From Paenibacillus sp. MAHUQ-63 (GTDB lineage: Bacteria > Bacillota > Bacilli > Paenibacillales > NBRC-103111), in the NCBI RefSeq assembly GCF_028765165.1, contig NZ_JARADB010000001.1:930001-994000 (forward strand): 64,000 nucleotides of DNA, given 5' to 3'. This document shows, piece by piece, positions 37,494 to 47,640 of this stretch. Position 1 is the stretch's first letter. Every line of letters starts with the position of its first letter. The notes below the pieces were generated by a model. The model was not told the origin of the DNA, did not search any database, and saw only the letters and a list, made by a program, of their open reading frames with translations. Position numbers and translations under genes: made by a program.

Positions 37494-37925
37494 ATGAGTA
37501 TGCAAATCGAGGCAACGTCTGCGAATTCTTTTCCCCGGGCTGCCAAAGCTACGAAGGTGAAGAGGAAAACGTACGTCCTGTTGTTTCTTGGTTGGGTCAT
37601 GCTGATCGCAATCGGAGTGGCGGCAGCGATGCTGTATACAGAGCATTTGAGACAGAAAATAGCAACCGATATCGCACAGCAGACCCAGCAACAACTACAG
37701 CTGGTTCAGCAAGATTACCAGAAGCAGGTAACCGAACTGAAGGATAGCGTTTCAACCGACATGAAAGCTTTGCAAACCAAAGTTGACTCGCTCAATGAAC
37801 TGCTGGCCTTCACCAAAGACAGCGCCAACAGCAAAACCGACAACAGCAACCAACTCTACACACAGCTCGCCGAAGTGAAGAAGAAACTGGATGAGCTGCA
37901 GAAAAATTTGGATGTGTTGAAGTGA
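37494..37925 (+). CDS. Single-span membrane protein with coiled-coil
   Basis: 143 residues from ATG 37494, 8 nt after AGAGG; an in-frame GTG at 37485 overlaps the site. A basic N-terminus leads to one membrane helix (YVLLFLGWVMLIAIGVAAAML) and then a Gln-rich heptad coiled coil to the end (TQQQLQLVQQDYQKQV..., LAEVKKKLDELQKNLDVL). The stop overlaps the ATG of the next gene by one nucleotide, indicating coupling. Probably an anchor or partner for the following phosphodiester-glycosidase-family protein; no named family. TATACT at 37469-37474 may be its -10. Confidence 0.75.
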   Translation: MSMQIEATSANSFPRAAKATKVKRKTYVLLFLGWVMLIAIGVAAAMLYTEHLRQKIATDIAQQTQQQLQLVQQDYQKQVTELKDSVSTDMKALQTKVDSLNELLAFTKDSANSKTDNSNQLYTQLAEVKKKLDELQKNLDVLK

Positions 37926-38992
37926 TGACGACGATCCAAGGAATCAACCGTGTCTTCCTGCTGGCTTGTGCACCGTTTATCGGGATGCTCATATGGCTGC
38001 TTATCGCAAGCGTGCATATACCGCTCGGCACTTGGACTGCAGCCGCCTCAACGCCGGTCTCCTTCCATCAGGAAGCCCTGACCCTCGACACCTTGTTAAC
38101 TAAGGCAACGAACGATGCGGCACAGACGAAGACGATCATTCAGCAATATTACGCCTTATATGAGAAAAGTACGGCAGAAGTGGCCGCCGCGCTGCAAACT
38201 GCCGCCGCTCAAGCCGCGAAGCCCGGCATCATCTACGATGCCCGCATCACGGCGAAGCTTGGCAGCCCGGTCAGGCAAGCCTCTTCCGGCAATATCGACC
38301 TGAAGCTATTTGCCTTGAATGAGAGCAACTACAAAGGATATGCGCTCAAAGTTAATCTGAAGAGCGACAAAGCCATCAAGCTTGTCCTCGGCAAGGACAA
38401 GATGGGGTCGAGCGAAACGACCCTGGAAGCCGTTAACCGGTATGGCGCTATTGCCGGCGTGAATGCCGGAGGCTTCGCCGATGACAGCAAGGGCCGGCGC
38501 TATCCGCTTGACACCACCGTCATCAACGGCAAATATTTGAACGGCTTCTTCCCGACGACGAACGACACGACGTTCATCGGGTTGAACAAAGACCGCAAGC
38601 TCATCGGCGGCAAGTTCATCTCGCAAGCGGATCTGGACAAGCTCGACCCGCTGATGGGATCGACCTTCGTTCCTGTCCTGCTCAAGAACGGTGCCAAGAC
38701 GACCATCCCTTATCAATGGCAGAGTTCGCCGGCGCGAGCCGCCAGAACCGTGATGGCCAATTATAAGAACGACCAGCTCTTGTTCATCGTCACGGACGGC
38801 TACGACGAAAGCGGAAACTCCGGGGCGACGCTCGCCGAGCTGCAGGACAAGATGCAGCAGTTGGGCATCGTCGATGCCTATAACCTGGACGGAGGCGGCT
38901 CCACGACCTTGGTCATGGGAGGCACCGTCATGAATCGCCCGTCCGACGGCAAATTGCGGCCGCTGGCGACGAACTTCTTATTTTTTAAATAA
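37925..38992 (+). CDS. Phosphodiester glycosidase family (NAGPA-like) exported protein
   Basis: 355 residues. An N-terminal membrane anchor or signal (about residues 8-30) is followed by a helical linker, then the PF09992-type domain with GAIAGVNAGGFAD, TVINGKYLNG and the hallmark DAYNLDGGGSTTLVMGG near the C-terminus, with RPLATNFLFF as the last strand. Relatives include the uncovering enzyme that removes GlcNAc from mannose-phosphate and many bacterial proteins of exopolysaccharide loci. The substrate is probably a phosphodiester-linked cell-wall or surface sugar. Paired with the coiled-coil gene. Confidence 0.9.
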   Translation: MTTIQGINRVFLLACAPFIGMLIWLLIASVHIPLGTWTAAASTPVSFHQEALTLDTLLTKATNDAAQTKTIIQQYYALYEKSTAEVAAALQTAAAQAAKPGIIYDARITAKLGSPVRQASSGNIDLKLFALNESNYKGYALKVNLKSDKAIKLVLGKDKMGSSETTLEAVNRYGAIAGVNAGGFADDSKGRRYPLDTTVINGKYLNGFFPTTNDTTFIGLNKDRKLIGGKFISQADLDKLDPLMGSTFVPVLLKNGAKTTIPYQWQSSPARAARTVMANYKNDQLLFIVTDGYDESGNSGATLAELQDKMQQLGIVDAYNLDGGGSTTLVMGGTVMNRPSDGKLRPLATNFLFFK

Positions 38993-39039
38993 TCGTAATT
39001 ATTCACAGTTTATTCAAATTTTTTTGCCGTTGATTGGGG

Positions 39040-39045
39040 TATAAT
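39040..39045 (+). promoter_or_regulatory. Probable -10 element for the 35-residue protein gene
   Basis: TATAAT 50 nt upstream of the small ATG; the -35 is not clear. Confidence 0.5.
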
Positions 39046-39095
39046 AAAGCTTAACTATATGCTTTGATGTTCTTCAACCTATAGGGGGTGCAGCA

Positions 39096-39203
39096 ATGTT
39101 TGGCTTATCCGCAACATTTTGGCTCGTTAATTCCGTTTTTGTGCTATTTCTCGTCGCTATGATGACGGCTTCCTATAACGAGGACAAAACAAGAGGCCTG
39201 TAA
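39096..39203 (+). CDS. 35-residue single-span membrane protein
   Basis: A 36-codon frame starts at ATG with GGGGGTG 6 nt upstream and stops TAA. The product has a hydrophobic helix (FWLVNSVFVLFLVAMMTA) and a charged tail (SYNEDKTRGL). A TATAAT lies 50 nt upstream and a strong terminator starts 9 nt after the stop, so it is a complete monocistronic unit. No homologue named. Short proteins of this kind often modulate larger membrane complexes. Confidence 0.75.
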   Translation: MFGLSATFWLVNSVFVLFLVAMMTASYNEDKTRGL

Positions 39204-39212
39204 GTTGCCAAA

Positions 39213-39248
39213 AGCTCGTCAGAATGAATACATTCTGGCGGGCTTTTT
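39213..39248 (+). terminator. Rho-independent terminator
   Basis: 14-bp stem (AGCTCGTCAGAATG / CATTCTGGCGGGCT, with G-U pairs), loop AATA, then TTTTT on the plus strand. Confidence 0.9.
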
Positions 39249-39278
39249 CATTTGAGCTATGACTAATAACCCTACAAG

Positions 39279-39490
39279 AAAAAGGACCCCTCGCGGAGTC
39301 CTCTGACGGTGAAGATTAGTTGGTTATGCCTGAACCTTACTTCAGCTCGGTCCCTACCTCATCACACGCTTGCAGTACGTAACTACAATTCATGATTTCT
39401 GCGGCACATCTCCTCGCTTCTATACGGATTCAATAACAACCTTCCTGATGTACTTGTCTTTGACACAGCACCTCTCTGCTATCACCGTCG
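39279..39490 (-). ncRNA. Candidate structured RNA of about 210 nt
   Basis: The gap between abrB and the small-protein terminator has no ORF. On the minus strand GACGGTGA (39482-39489) can pair with TCACCGTC (39305-39312), closing a ~185-nt domain, and further inner pairs exist (for example TTGAATCC with GGTTCA, one bulge). A CATACT at 39497-39502 is placed as a -10. A GGACTCC-GCGA-GGGGTCC hairpin with TTTTTC ends it at about 39279. Size and closing stem resemble 6S RNA, but no 6S-specific sequence was verified. Confidence 0.4.
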
Positions 39491-39531
39491 TCAAATAGTA
39501 TGTCCGGGATTTCCGTTCCTATACACCAACT

Positions 39532-39569
39532 AAAAAAGCACCGCATTCTCTTCCGAGAAGGCAATGCTT
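39532..39569 (-). terminator. Terminator of the AbrB-like gene
   Basis: AAGCATTGCC.. stem pairing with ..GCGGTGCTT, loop GGAA, then a T run on the minus strand. Confidence 0.8.
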
Positions 39570-39583
39570 TTCATTGTCCTTAA

Positions 39584-39841
39584 TTAGGCTCTTACTTTCA
39601 AGACATTCATCTCTGTTACACAACTTCCGCATATGTAACGTTCTTTGAACTCGCTGACGTTATCCATGCTGCCGCAGAATACACATTTCGGGCGGTATCT
39701 TTCCAAAATGATATGATCACCCTGCACCAAAATTTCGACAGGATCCCCTTCATTCATCTGGTATCGTTTGCGTAACGATTTAGGCAGAACAATACGTCCC
39801 AATTGATCGACTTTACGAACGACTCCGGCTGGCTTCATCAT
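39584..39841 (-). CDS. AbrB/SpoVT-family transcription regulator with zinc-ribbon-like tail
   Basis: 85 residues. The N-terminal half is the AbrB swapped-hairpin DNA-binding domain (VVRKVDQLGRIVLPKSLRKRY, DPVEILVQGDHIILERY). The tail differs from B. subtilis AbrB: it has CVFCGS and YICGSC, two Cys pairs that would bind zinc. It is a compact transition-state-type regulator. GAGGTGA lies upstream of two adjacent ATG codons; the first (39841) is used. Terminated immediately downstream. Confidence 0.92.
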   Translation of the reverse strand: MMKPAGVVRKVDQLGRIVLPKSLRKRYQMNEGDPVEILVQGDHIILERYRPKCVFCGSMDNVSEFKERYICGSCVTEMNVLKVRA

Positions 39842-40017
39842 AGGACTTCACCTCTCTTCCGCTCTCAATTTCTACGCTAAGCGGTGGCTTAGCATATCTA
39901 TACGGACTGATACGGAATACTATTCGCCGTGTAGGAAGAAACTCCTTCTAATTCCAAGCGGAAATTTCTTTTATTGTCAATTTTGCCGACCTAGGCCTAA
40001 ATCGTATGCGATAGCGC

Positions 40018-40482
40018 TTAGTCCAAACCTGCAAACCCTGTCTGCCGCAAACCTTCATACAGCATGATCGCTACGGAGTTGGATAAATTGAGCGATCTTA
40101 CCGCATCGGACATCGGGAGTCTGAGCAGCGTATCCGGGTGCTGGCGCAGGAGCTCTTCCGGGAGACCTTTGGTCTCTTTACCGAATACGAGGAAATCACC
40201 GTCTTGAAATGTAAAATCCGTGTAACGCTTCTTCGTTTTGGTCGTCGCAAAAAAGAAACGGTGTCCTTTATACATCTCAAGTACCTCATCAAACGAATCG
40301 TGATATTCGAGCTTCACGGAATGCCAATAATCCAATCCGGCCCGTTTCAGCGTTTTGTCATCCGTTTGGAAGCCGAGCGGTCTTACCAGATGAAGATAAG
40401 TACCCGTCGCCGCGCAAGTTCGCGAAATGTTGCCGGTGTTGGCCGGAATTTCGGGTTCTACTAATACAATATGAAATGCCAT
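40018..40482 (-). CDS. trmL: tRNA (cytidine/uridine-34-2'-O)-methyltransferase
   Basis: 154 residues from ATG 40482 (MAFHIVLVEPEIPANTGNI), the family's usual beginning; the open frame continues further upstream without a good site. SPOUT knot motifs are visible: NTGNISRTC, FGKETKGLPEELL and SLNLSNSVAIMLYE. It methylates the wobble nucleotide of leucine tRNAs using SAM as a dimer. GAGGTG is 12 nt upstream of the chosen ATG. Confidence 0.93.
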   Translation of the reverse strand: MAFHIVLVEPEIPANTGNISRTCAATGTYLHLVRPLGFQTDDKTLKRAGLDYWHSVKLEYHDSFDEVLEMYKGHRFFFATTKTKKRYTDFTFQDGDFLVFGKETKGLPEELLRQHPDTLLRLPMSDAVRSLNLSNSVAIMLYEGLRQTGFAGLD

Positions 40483-40549
40483 GTCTGTCGAATTCACCTC
40501 ATCCTCTATCCTATTATAAGCGGTTGCATAATGCAATTAAGTATGACCA

Positions 40550-40586
40550 TTTACAGTTTTTACACTGGGTTAACTTTATCTTAATA
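40550..40586 (+). promoter_or_regulatory. Pho-box-like repeats upstream of the response regulator
   Basis: TTTACA at 40550 and 40559, TTAACT at 40570, TTAATA at 40581: the last three have an exact 11-nt period, matching the TT(A/T/C)A(C/T)A pattern of PhoP sites. They lie 60-96 nt before the start of a PhoP-like regulator, suggesting autoregulation. Confidence 0.5.
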
Positions 40587-40645
40587 TGTCGATGATAGAG
40601 CTTTGTCATAATAGAGTCATCCTTCTCGATAAAAGGAGTCAACCT

Positions 40646-41362
40646 ATGATGAAAAAGAAGATCCTAGTTGTCGATGACGAACCTTCCATCTCCATGCTAA
40701 TAGAATTCAATTTGAAGTTAGTCGGCTTCGAAGTCCATTGCGTTTTCGATGGCGAGGCCGTATTCGATGCGATCCAAACGTTCCGCCCGGACCTGATCGT
40801 GCTTGACCTGATGCTGCCGAAGATGGACGGCTTTCAAGTATGCCGCAAGCTTAGAAACCAGAACAACCTTGTCCCTATTATTATGCTCACCGCTATGCAG
40901 GATCTTACCGACAAAATCGCCGGCCTGGATAACGGTGCCGATGATTACATGACGAAGCCGTTCTCGCCGCAGGAGCTCATCTCCCGCATTCACGCGATTC
41001 ATCGGCGCATTCAGACACTGCCGTCAACGACGGAGAACACACCGATTACGATCGGTCAGATTTCTATCAAAGCCGATCAGCGCGAAGTGACCATGAACGG
41101 CGCACCGGTCGAGCTCACGCCCAAAGAATTCGAGCTGCTGCTGTTCTTGTGTAAGCACCGCGGCAAAGTACTGAGCCGCCAGCAGCTCCTTCACGGCGTG
41201 TGGGACTATCACTTCCTTGGTGATACCCGAATTGTCGACGTTCATATTTCCCACTTGCGCGACAAAATTGAGCAAAATGCACGCAATCCGGAATACATCA
41301 TGACGATCCGTAACGTCGGCTACAAGTTGACGGAGCCTGTCGTCAAGGAATCCCTGGCATAA
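40646..41362 (+). CDS. OmpR/PhoB-family response regulator, PhoP-like, without adjacent kinase
   Basis: 238 residues from ATG 40646, 7 nt after AGGAG. The receiver has DDEPSIS, phospho-Asp in VLDLMLPKMDGFQVC, and KPFSPQEL; the winged helix has LTPKEFELLLFLCKH and VDVHISHLRDKIE. It is closer to PhoP-type regulators than to VanR or KdpE by these motifs, which is a family-level impression. No histidine kinase gene follows: the gene ends in a strong terminator. Pho-box-like repeats upstream support a phosphate link. Confidence 0.88.
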   Translation: MMKKKILVVDDEPSISMLIEFNLKLVGFEVHCVFDGEAVFDAIQTFRPDLIVLDLMLPKMDGFQVCRKLRNQNNLVPIIMLTAMQDLTDKIAGLDNGADDYMTKPFSPQELISRIHAIHRRIQTLPSTTENTPITIGQISIKADQREVTMNGAPVELTPKEFELLLFLCKHRGKVLSRQQLLHGVWDYHFLGDTRIVDVHISHLRDKIEQNARNPEYIMTIRNVGYKLTEPVVKESLA

Positions 41363-41385
41363 CAGACCGCCGCCACGCACACAAT

Positions 41386-41434
41386 AAGGGCTGCCCTCAA
41401 GTCATCATTGACTTCAAGGCAGCCCTTGCTTTTG
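41386..41434. terminator. Bidirectional terminator between the regulator and nrdF
   Basis: Long stem with AAGGGCTGCC / GGCAGCCCTT arms and inner AAGTCA / TGACTT pairs; T-rich on both sides. Confidence 0.85.
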
Positions 41435-41438
41435 TCAT

Positions 41439-42425
41439 TTAGAATACGAAATCGTCATCCGTCAAGCCTTCAACATGAATCGTGCGTACGTATCCGTTCC
41501 CTTTTTTGGAGAAAAAGTCATGCTGTTTCGTCTTCGTGCTAAGGCCGTTCAATACGATCGGATTAATGTCCTCTTCCGGGAACATCGGATCAACACCCAG
41601 ATTCATGAACGCTTTATTCGCGTTATAGCGGAGGAATGCCTTGACATCTTCCGCCAAGCCTAGAGGACCGTACAAGCTCTCCGTGTAGCCTTCCTCATTG
41701 GCATGAAGCTCGGTCAGCAGCGCTGTCAAAGTCTCATAAGCTTCATCCTGCTCCGCCGGGCTTAGCTCCGCGTACACCTCTTGAGCCAGCACCCCGACAT
41801 ACAGACCATGAATACTCTCGTCACGCAAAATCAGATCGATGATCTCGCCGCTGCTCGTCATTTTCCCTTGTCCGGCTAGATAGAGCGGATAGTAGAAGCC
41901 GCTGTAGAACAAGTAGCTCTCCAGCAGAACGGAAGCCGCCATCGCCAGGTACAGCTCTTTGGCCGTTGTAATATTTTCATAAAATGTGGAAATCTTGTTA
42001 GCCTTGAATTGCAGATAAGGATTGCGCTCCACCCATGCGAACAGCTCGTTAATCTCTTCCGTTGTCGAAAGCGTCGTGAAGATCGAGCTGTACGACTTCG
42101 CATGAATTTGCTCCATCATGCCCATGAAGCTGAGCACCGCTTTGCGTTGCAGCCCGTCCACGTGCTCAAGAATCTTCGGCATGCCGACGCCGCCTTGCAT
42201 CGTATCCAGCAGCGTCAGACCGCCCAGCACTTTCATATATAGCTCCCGCTCCGCCGGACTCAGCGTAATCCAGGACATTTTATCGTCGGACAACGGAATT
42301 TCTTCATCCGTCCAGAACTGCATAATATTTTGATTCCAGAACGTTATCGTGAAATCATCATCCGGCCTGTTCCAGTTCACGGCCTTTCTGACAATCGGCG
42401 TACTCACCGTAGTCGCAGTACTCAT
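41439..42425 (-). CDS. nrdF: Class Ib ribonucleotide reductase beta subunit
   Basis: 328 residues. Iron/manganese ligands occur in [13 protein letters not shown] (about 105-117) and [12 protein letters not shown] (about 199-210). It holds the metal-tyrosyl radical that starts ribonucleotide reduction in NrdE. Third gene of nrdI-nrdE-nrdF, 22 nt after nrdE. Confidence 0.97.
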   Translation of the reverse strand: MSTATTVSTPIVRKAVNWNRPDDDFTITFWNQNIMQFWTDEEIPLSDDKMSWITLSPAERELYMKVLGGLTLLDTMQGGVGMPKILEHVDGLQRKAVLSFMGMMEQIHAKSYSSIFTTLSTTEEINELFAWVERNPYLQFKANKISTFYENITTAKELYLAMAASVLLESYLFYSGFYYPLYLAGQGKMTSSGEIIDLILRDESIHGLYVGVLAQEVYAELSPAEQDEAYETLTALLTELHANEEGYTESLYGPLGLAEDVKAFLRYNANKAFMNLGVDPMFPEEDINPIVLNGLSTKTKQHDFFSKKGNGYVRTIHVEGLTDDDFVF

Positions 42426-42447
42426 CTATGTTAGGTCCCCTTCCGTA

Positions 42448-44893
<2,446 letters not shown>

Positions 44894-44919
44894 TCATGTA
44901 TCTTCAATCTCAAGCAAAA

Positions 44920-44996
44920 CCGTATCTAGTGAGTCTTATGTATGAAACTCTATATCTAGTAAGTCGTATGTAGCTTACCTATCAACTATATCTAGT
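44920..44996 (-). promoter_or_regulatory. nrdI: Three NrdR-type boxes upstream of nrdI
   Basis: CCGTATCTAGT (44920), CTATATCTAGT (44950) and CTATATCTAGT (44986): the last two agree with the NrdR pattern cwATATnTwGt and are near-palindromic. Spacing is 30 and 36 nt, close to three helical turns. They lie 42-118 nt before the nrdI ATG and should bind the ATP-cone repressor NrdR. Confidence 0.7.
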
Positions 44997-45154
44997 CATG
45001 CGGCCTTCGGCTCGACAAAAGAAGCGGAATTTCGCAATTGGCTAAGCGGCTGAAAAAGCGCGATATCAAGGGATTTCCCCGGTTATTCCGCGGAATTCCG
45101 CGATCCGTCCGGCTTCTCTTAATTTCCCATTTTTCCACGACATCTAGTTGATAG
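44979..45154. repeat. Inverted-repeat-bounded intergenic segment in the nrd upstream region
   Basis: CTATCAACTA at 44979-44988 is repeated inverted at 45145-45154. Between them lies GC-richer sequence with further inverted pieces (AAGCGGAATTTCGC near 45024 and CCGCGGAATTCCGCG near 45095). This looks like an element inserted among NrdR boxes. No ORF. Confidence 0.55.
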
Positions 45155-45179
45155 ATTCAAATTTATATCAATATATAGT
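45138..45179 (-). promoter_or_regulatory. Second pair of NrdR-type boxes
   Basis: CGACATCTAGT (45138-45148) and CAATATATAGT (45169-45179), starts exactly 31 nt apart, which is the classical NrdR spacing. They are 260-300 nt upstream of nrdI and separated from the proximal set by the GC-richer segment. The rest of 45180-45420 has a further exact copy in inverted orientation (45325-45335) and no gene. Confidence 0.6.
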
Positions 45180-45324
45180 GTTTGTCAACGTGTGAAATCT
45201 CACATTTTCGGTCTCAAAATACCGAATCCCAGACAGGACGTGGCTCGCGGGGATTTGAAATTTTTTTTGGAGTTTTGCCTTGAAATTTTCACATTTGTCG
45301 AAAGGAATCCGCCGACCCTGTCCT

Positions 45325-45335
45325 ACTAGATATAG
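45325..45335. promoter_or_regulatory. Isolated NrdR-type box
   Basis: ACTAGATATAG, the exact reverse complement of the boxes at 44950 and 44986. It is 447 nt from nrdI and 156 nt from the nearest other box. Confidence 0.4.
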
Positions 45336-45429
45336 ATTCGGGTTATACCGGCACACAGCTCGCCAGAGACGCCTGAGCGGCCGTCTAAGGGCCATGCCGG
45401 CGAAGATCGGGCATATTGGCCTCCCAACC

Positions 45430-45472
45430 AAAAAAAGCTACTCACGCGCACACGAGGGTGCTGTGAGTAGCT
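45430..45472 (-). terminator. serC terminator
   Basis: AGCTACTCAC / GTGAGTAGCT stem followed by seven T on the minus strand. Confidence 0.85.
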
Positions 45473-45485
45473 CTTGAACCGTATC

Positions 45486-46574
45486 TTAACTATTGCGCTT
45501 GTGGAAATCCTTCATGAACTCCGCGAGCGCTTGGCAGGAAGCGTACGGAACCGCATTGTACGTCGATGCGCGCAGACCGCCTACGCTGCGATGTCCTTTC
45601 AGGCCGATGAAGCCGTTCTGCTCGGTTTCCTTGATGAATTTCTTCTCCAATTCTTCATCCTGCAGACGGAACGTAATGTTCATGGCCGAACGGCTGCCCT
45701 TGTCGACAGGACCGCGGTAGAAGCCGCCGCTTTGATCGATGGCATTGTAGATCAGACCGGATTTCTCCAGGTTGTTCTTCTCGATAACGGCTAGTCCGCC
45801 CTGCTCCTGAATCCATTTGAGCACCAGGTTGACCATGTAGATGGAATACACCGGCGGCGTATTGTACAAGGAATTGTTTTTGCTGTGGATTTCGTAACGG
45901 AACATCGTGGCAATGTTTTTCGGCAAATCCTGCAGCATGTCTTCCTTGACGATGACGACCGTCACACCGGAAGGACCGAGATTTTTTTGCGCGCCGGCAT
46001 AGATCATGCCGAATTTCGACACGTCGACCGGACGGCTTAAGATGTCACTGGACATGTCGCCGATGAGCGGTACGCTGCCCGTGTCCGGATAGCTTTGGAA
46101 CTGCGCGCCTTCGATCGTTTCATTGGATGTGATATGCAAATAAGCCGAGTCCGGATGAAGGTTGATTTCACTAAGATCCGGAATTTTCATGAATTTATTT
46201 TCTTTGGAGGAGGCTGCGATATTCACTTCGCCGAACAAGGAAGCTTCCTGCACCGCTTTCTCCGCCCAAGCGCCTGTCAGCACATAGCTGCCCACTTTGC
46301 CCGGCTTCAAGAAATTCATCGGAATCATCGCGAATTGCGAGCTGGCTCCGCCTTGCAGGAACATGATTTGGTACCCATCCGGGATGTTAAAAATTTGCTT
46401 CAATAATTGCTGTGTTTCATTATGTACTTGCTCGTATTCAGCGCTGCGATGCGAAATTTCCATGATCGACATGCCGATGCCTTTGAATTCGACAAGTTCC
46501 TCTTGCGCTTTCTGCAAAACTTCGAGCGGTAATGCCGCAGGCCCTGCGTTAAAGTTATAGGCCCGATTTCCCAT
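45486..46574 (-). CDS. serC: Phosphoserine aminotransferase
   Basis: 362 residues from ATG 46574 (MGNRAYNFNAGPAALPLEVL), 9 nt after AAAGGTG. PLP Lys is in YAGAQKNLGPSG (about residue 196); GGASSQFAMIP and HRSVGGLRAS are family motifs. It transaminates 3-phosphohydroxypyruvate to phosphoserine in serine synthesis, and may serve pyridoxine synthesis. Single gene with its own terminator. Confidence 0.97.
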   Translation of the reverse strand: MGNRAYNFNAGPAALPLEVLQKAQEELVEFKGIGMSIMEISHRSAEYEQVHNETQQLLKQIFNIPDGYQIMFLQGGASSQFAMIPMNFLKPGKVGSYVLTGAWAEKAVQEASLFGEVNIAASSKENKFMKIPDLSEINLHPDSAYLHITSNETIEGAQFQSYPDTGSVPLIGDMSSDILSRPVDVSKFGMIYAGAQKNLGPSGVTVVIVKEDMLQDLPKNIATMFRYEIHSKNNSLYNTPPVYSIYMVNLVLKWIQEQGGLAVIEKNNLEKSGLIYNAIDQSGGFYRGPVDKGSRSAMNITFRLQDEELEKKFIKETEQNGFIGLKGHRSVGGLRASTYNAVPYASCQALAEFMKDFHKRNS

Positions 46575-46724
46575 GAATGACCACACCTTTGCTTTTGTAT
46601 TATGGCTATGATAGCAATATTCTCCTCATGCATCAAGTAAAACCTTCGTTGGCAATGCTAGAAGAAGTTAGGAAACAAAACCATCTCTTCCCCTCCATAC
46701 TTCGGCAAAGGAGCCACATCTCAC

Positions 46725-47333
46725 ATGATTCACACCGAGCATTCGACACGCACGAATAGGACACCATCCGACAACTACCGGCTGTTTGTCGGCATCGGGC
46801 TCCCGCCGGACACGCAGCGGGAGCTCGCTCTTCTGGCGGCCTCCCTGCGGGAGAGGCTGCCCTTTCAGAAGTGGACGCACCCGCAGGACGTCCACGTGAC
46901 GCTCTCTTTCCTCGGCGACACCGCCGCCGAGAAGGTTGAAGCGCTGGCGGACGAGCTCCGCCGGCTCGCAGCGGCGGCGCCGCCGCTCACGCTGCACGCC
47001 GAGGGGCTCGGCGTGTTCGGACCTCCGGCGGCGCCGTCGGTGCTGTGGGCGGGCGTCGCCGGCGACCTGGACGCGCTCGCTGCGCTGCAGCGCGAGGTCG
47101 CGGGCGCCTGCGCCCGCCACGGGTTCCCGGCCGAGGCTCGCGCCTACCGGCCGCACCTCACGCTGGCCCGCCGCTACCGCCAGGCGGCGGGTCCGTTCTC
47201 GCGCGCCGCGCTCGCCGGCGCGCCGGCGCTGCCCGCGTGGCGGGTAGAGGACATCGTCCTCTACCGCAGCCACTTGGGCCGGCAGCCTTCGTACGAGTCG
47301 CTGGGCGTTTTTCCTTTGGATCCCGGCGTATAA
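46725..47333 (+). CDS. thpR: RNA 2',3'-cyclic phosphodiesterase (2H family)
   Basis: 202 residues. Two HxT motifs, HVTLSFLGD (about 54-62) and HLTLARRY (about 144-151), give the 2H active site; the N-terminus RLFVGIGLPPDTQREL is typical. It opens 2',3'-cyclic phosphates on RNA ends. AAAGGAG is 11 nt before the ATG. The central two thirds are extremely GC-rich compared with neighbours, which creates long shadow frames on the other strand. Confidence 0.92.
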   Translation: MIHTEHSTRTNRTPSDNYRLFVGIGLPPDTQRELALLAASLRERLPFQKWTHPQDVHVTLSFLGDTAAEKVEALADELRRLAAAAPPLTLHAEGLGVFGPPAAPSVLWAGVAGDLDALAALQREVAGACARHGFPAEARAYRPHLTLARRYRQAAGPFSRAALAGAPALPAWRVEDIVLYRSHLGRQPSYESLGVFPLDPGV

Positions 47334-47411
47334 CTTCCATTATTTTCACAAATAATGTATAAACTTGCCTACTGTTTCTGACATCGTCTTGATTGAACAC
47401 GGGCCGTCCTA

Positions 47412-47541
47412 AAATAGAGGATCTATGGTCCTCTATTCACCGTGGAATTAACGATTTGGCCCTCAATAGGAACTACGATCCTCTATTCAACCAATTTCAG
47501 CCTAAAACCAGGCTTATCGAGGCAAATAGCGCCCTGTAGTT
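47412..47541. repeat. Intergenic repeat with related layout, second sequence family
   Basis: Unit 1 (47412-47438, AATAGAGGATCTATGGTCCT..) and unit 2 (47463-47488, CAATAGGAACTACGATCCTC..) are direct and 51 nt apart; unit 3 (about 47519-47541, AATAGCGCCCTGTAGTTCC) is inverted relative to unit 2, and a weaker fourth unit follows. The 47334-47640 gap has no gene. Confidence 0.6.
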
Positions 47542-47640
47542 CCAGCAAACTCGGCACTACAGCCTGCCGCCAAGCACCTTTGAGCCGCCGTTTTTTTATG
47601 CTGGCTCTCATTGCTTTTTGAAACGAAAGGAGGAGATCAC

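Noticed and set aside
39279..39490. Riboswitch or T-box in front of a gene
   Set aside because: No gene lies downstream on the minus strand and no T-box or known riboswitch signature was found; kept only as candidate RNA.
45168..45431. 87-codon minus-strand ORF upstream of nrdI
   Set aside because: Covers NrdR-type boxes and has no ribosome site or domain.
46668..47273. 201-codon minus-strand ORF and other frames in the thpR region
   Set aside because: Very GC-rich DNA leaves all frames open; only the plus frame has the two HxTL motifs and a ribosome site.
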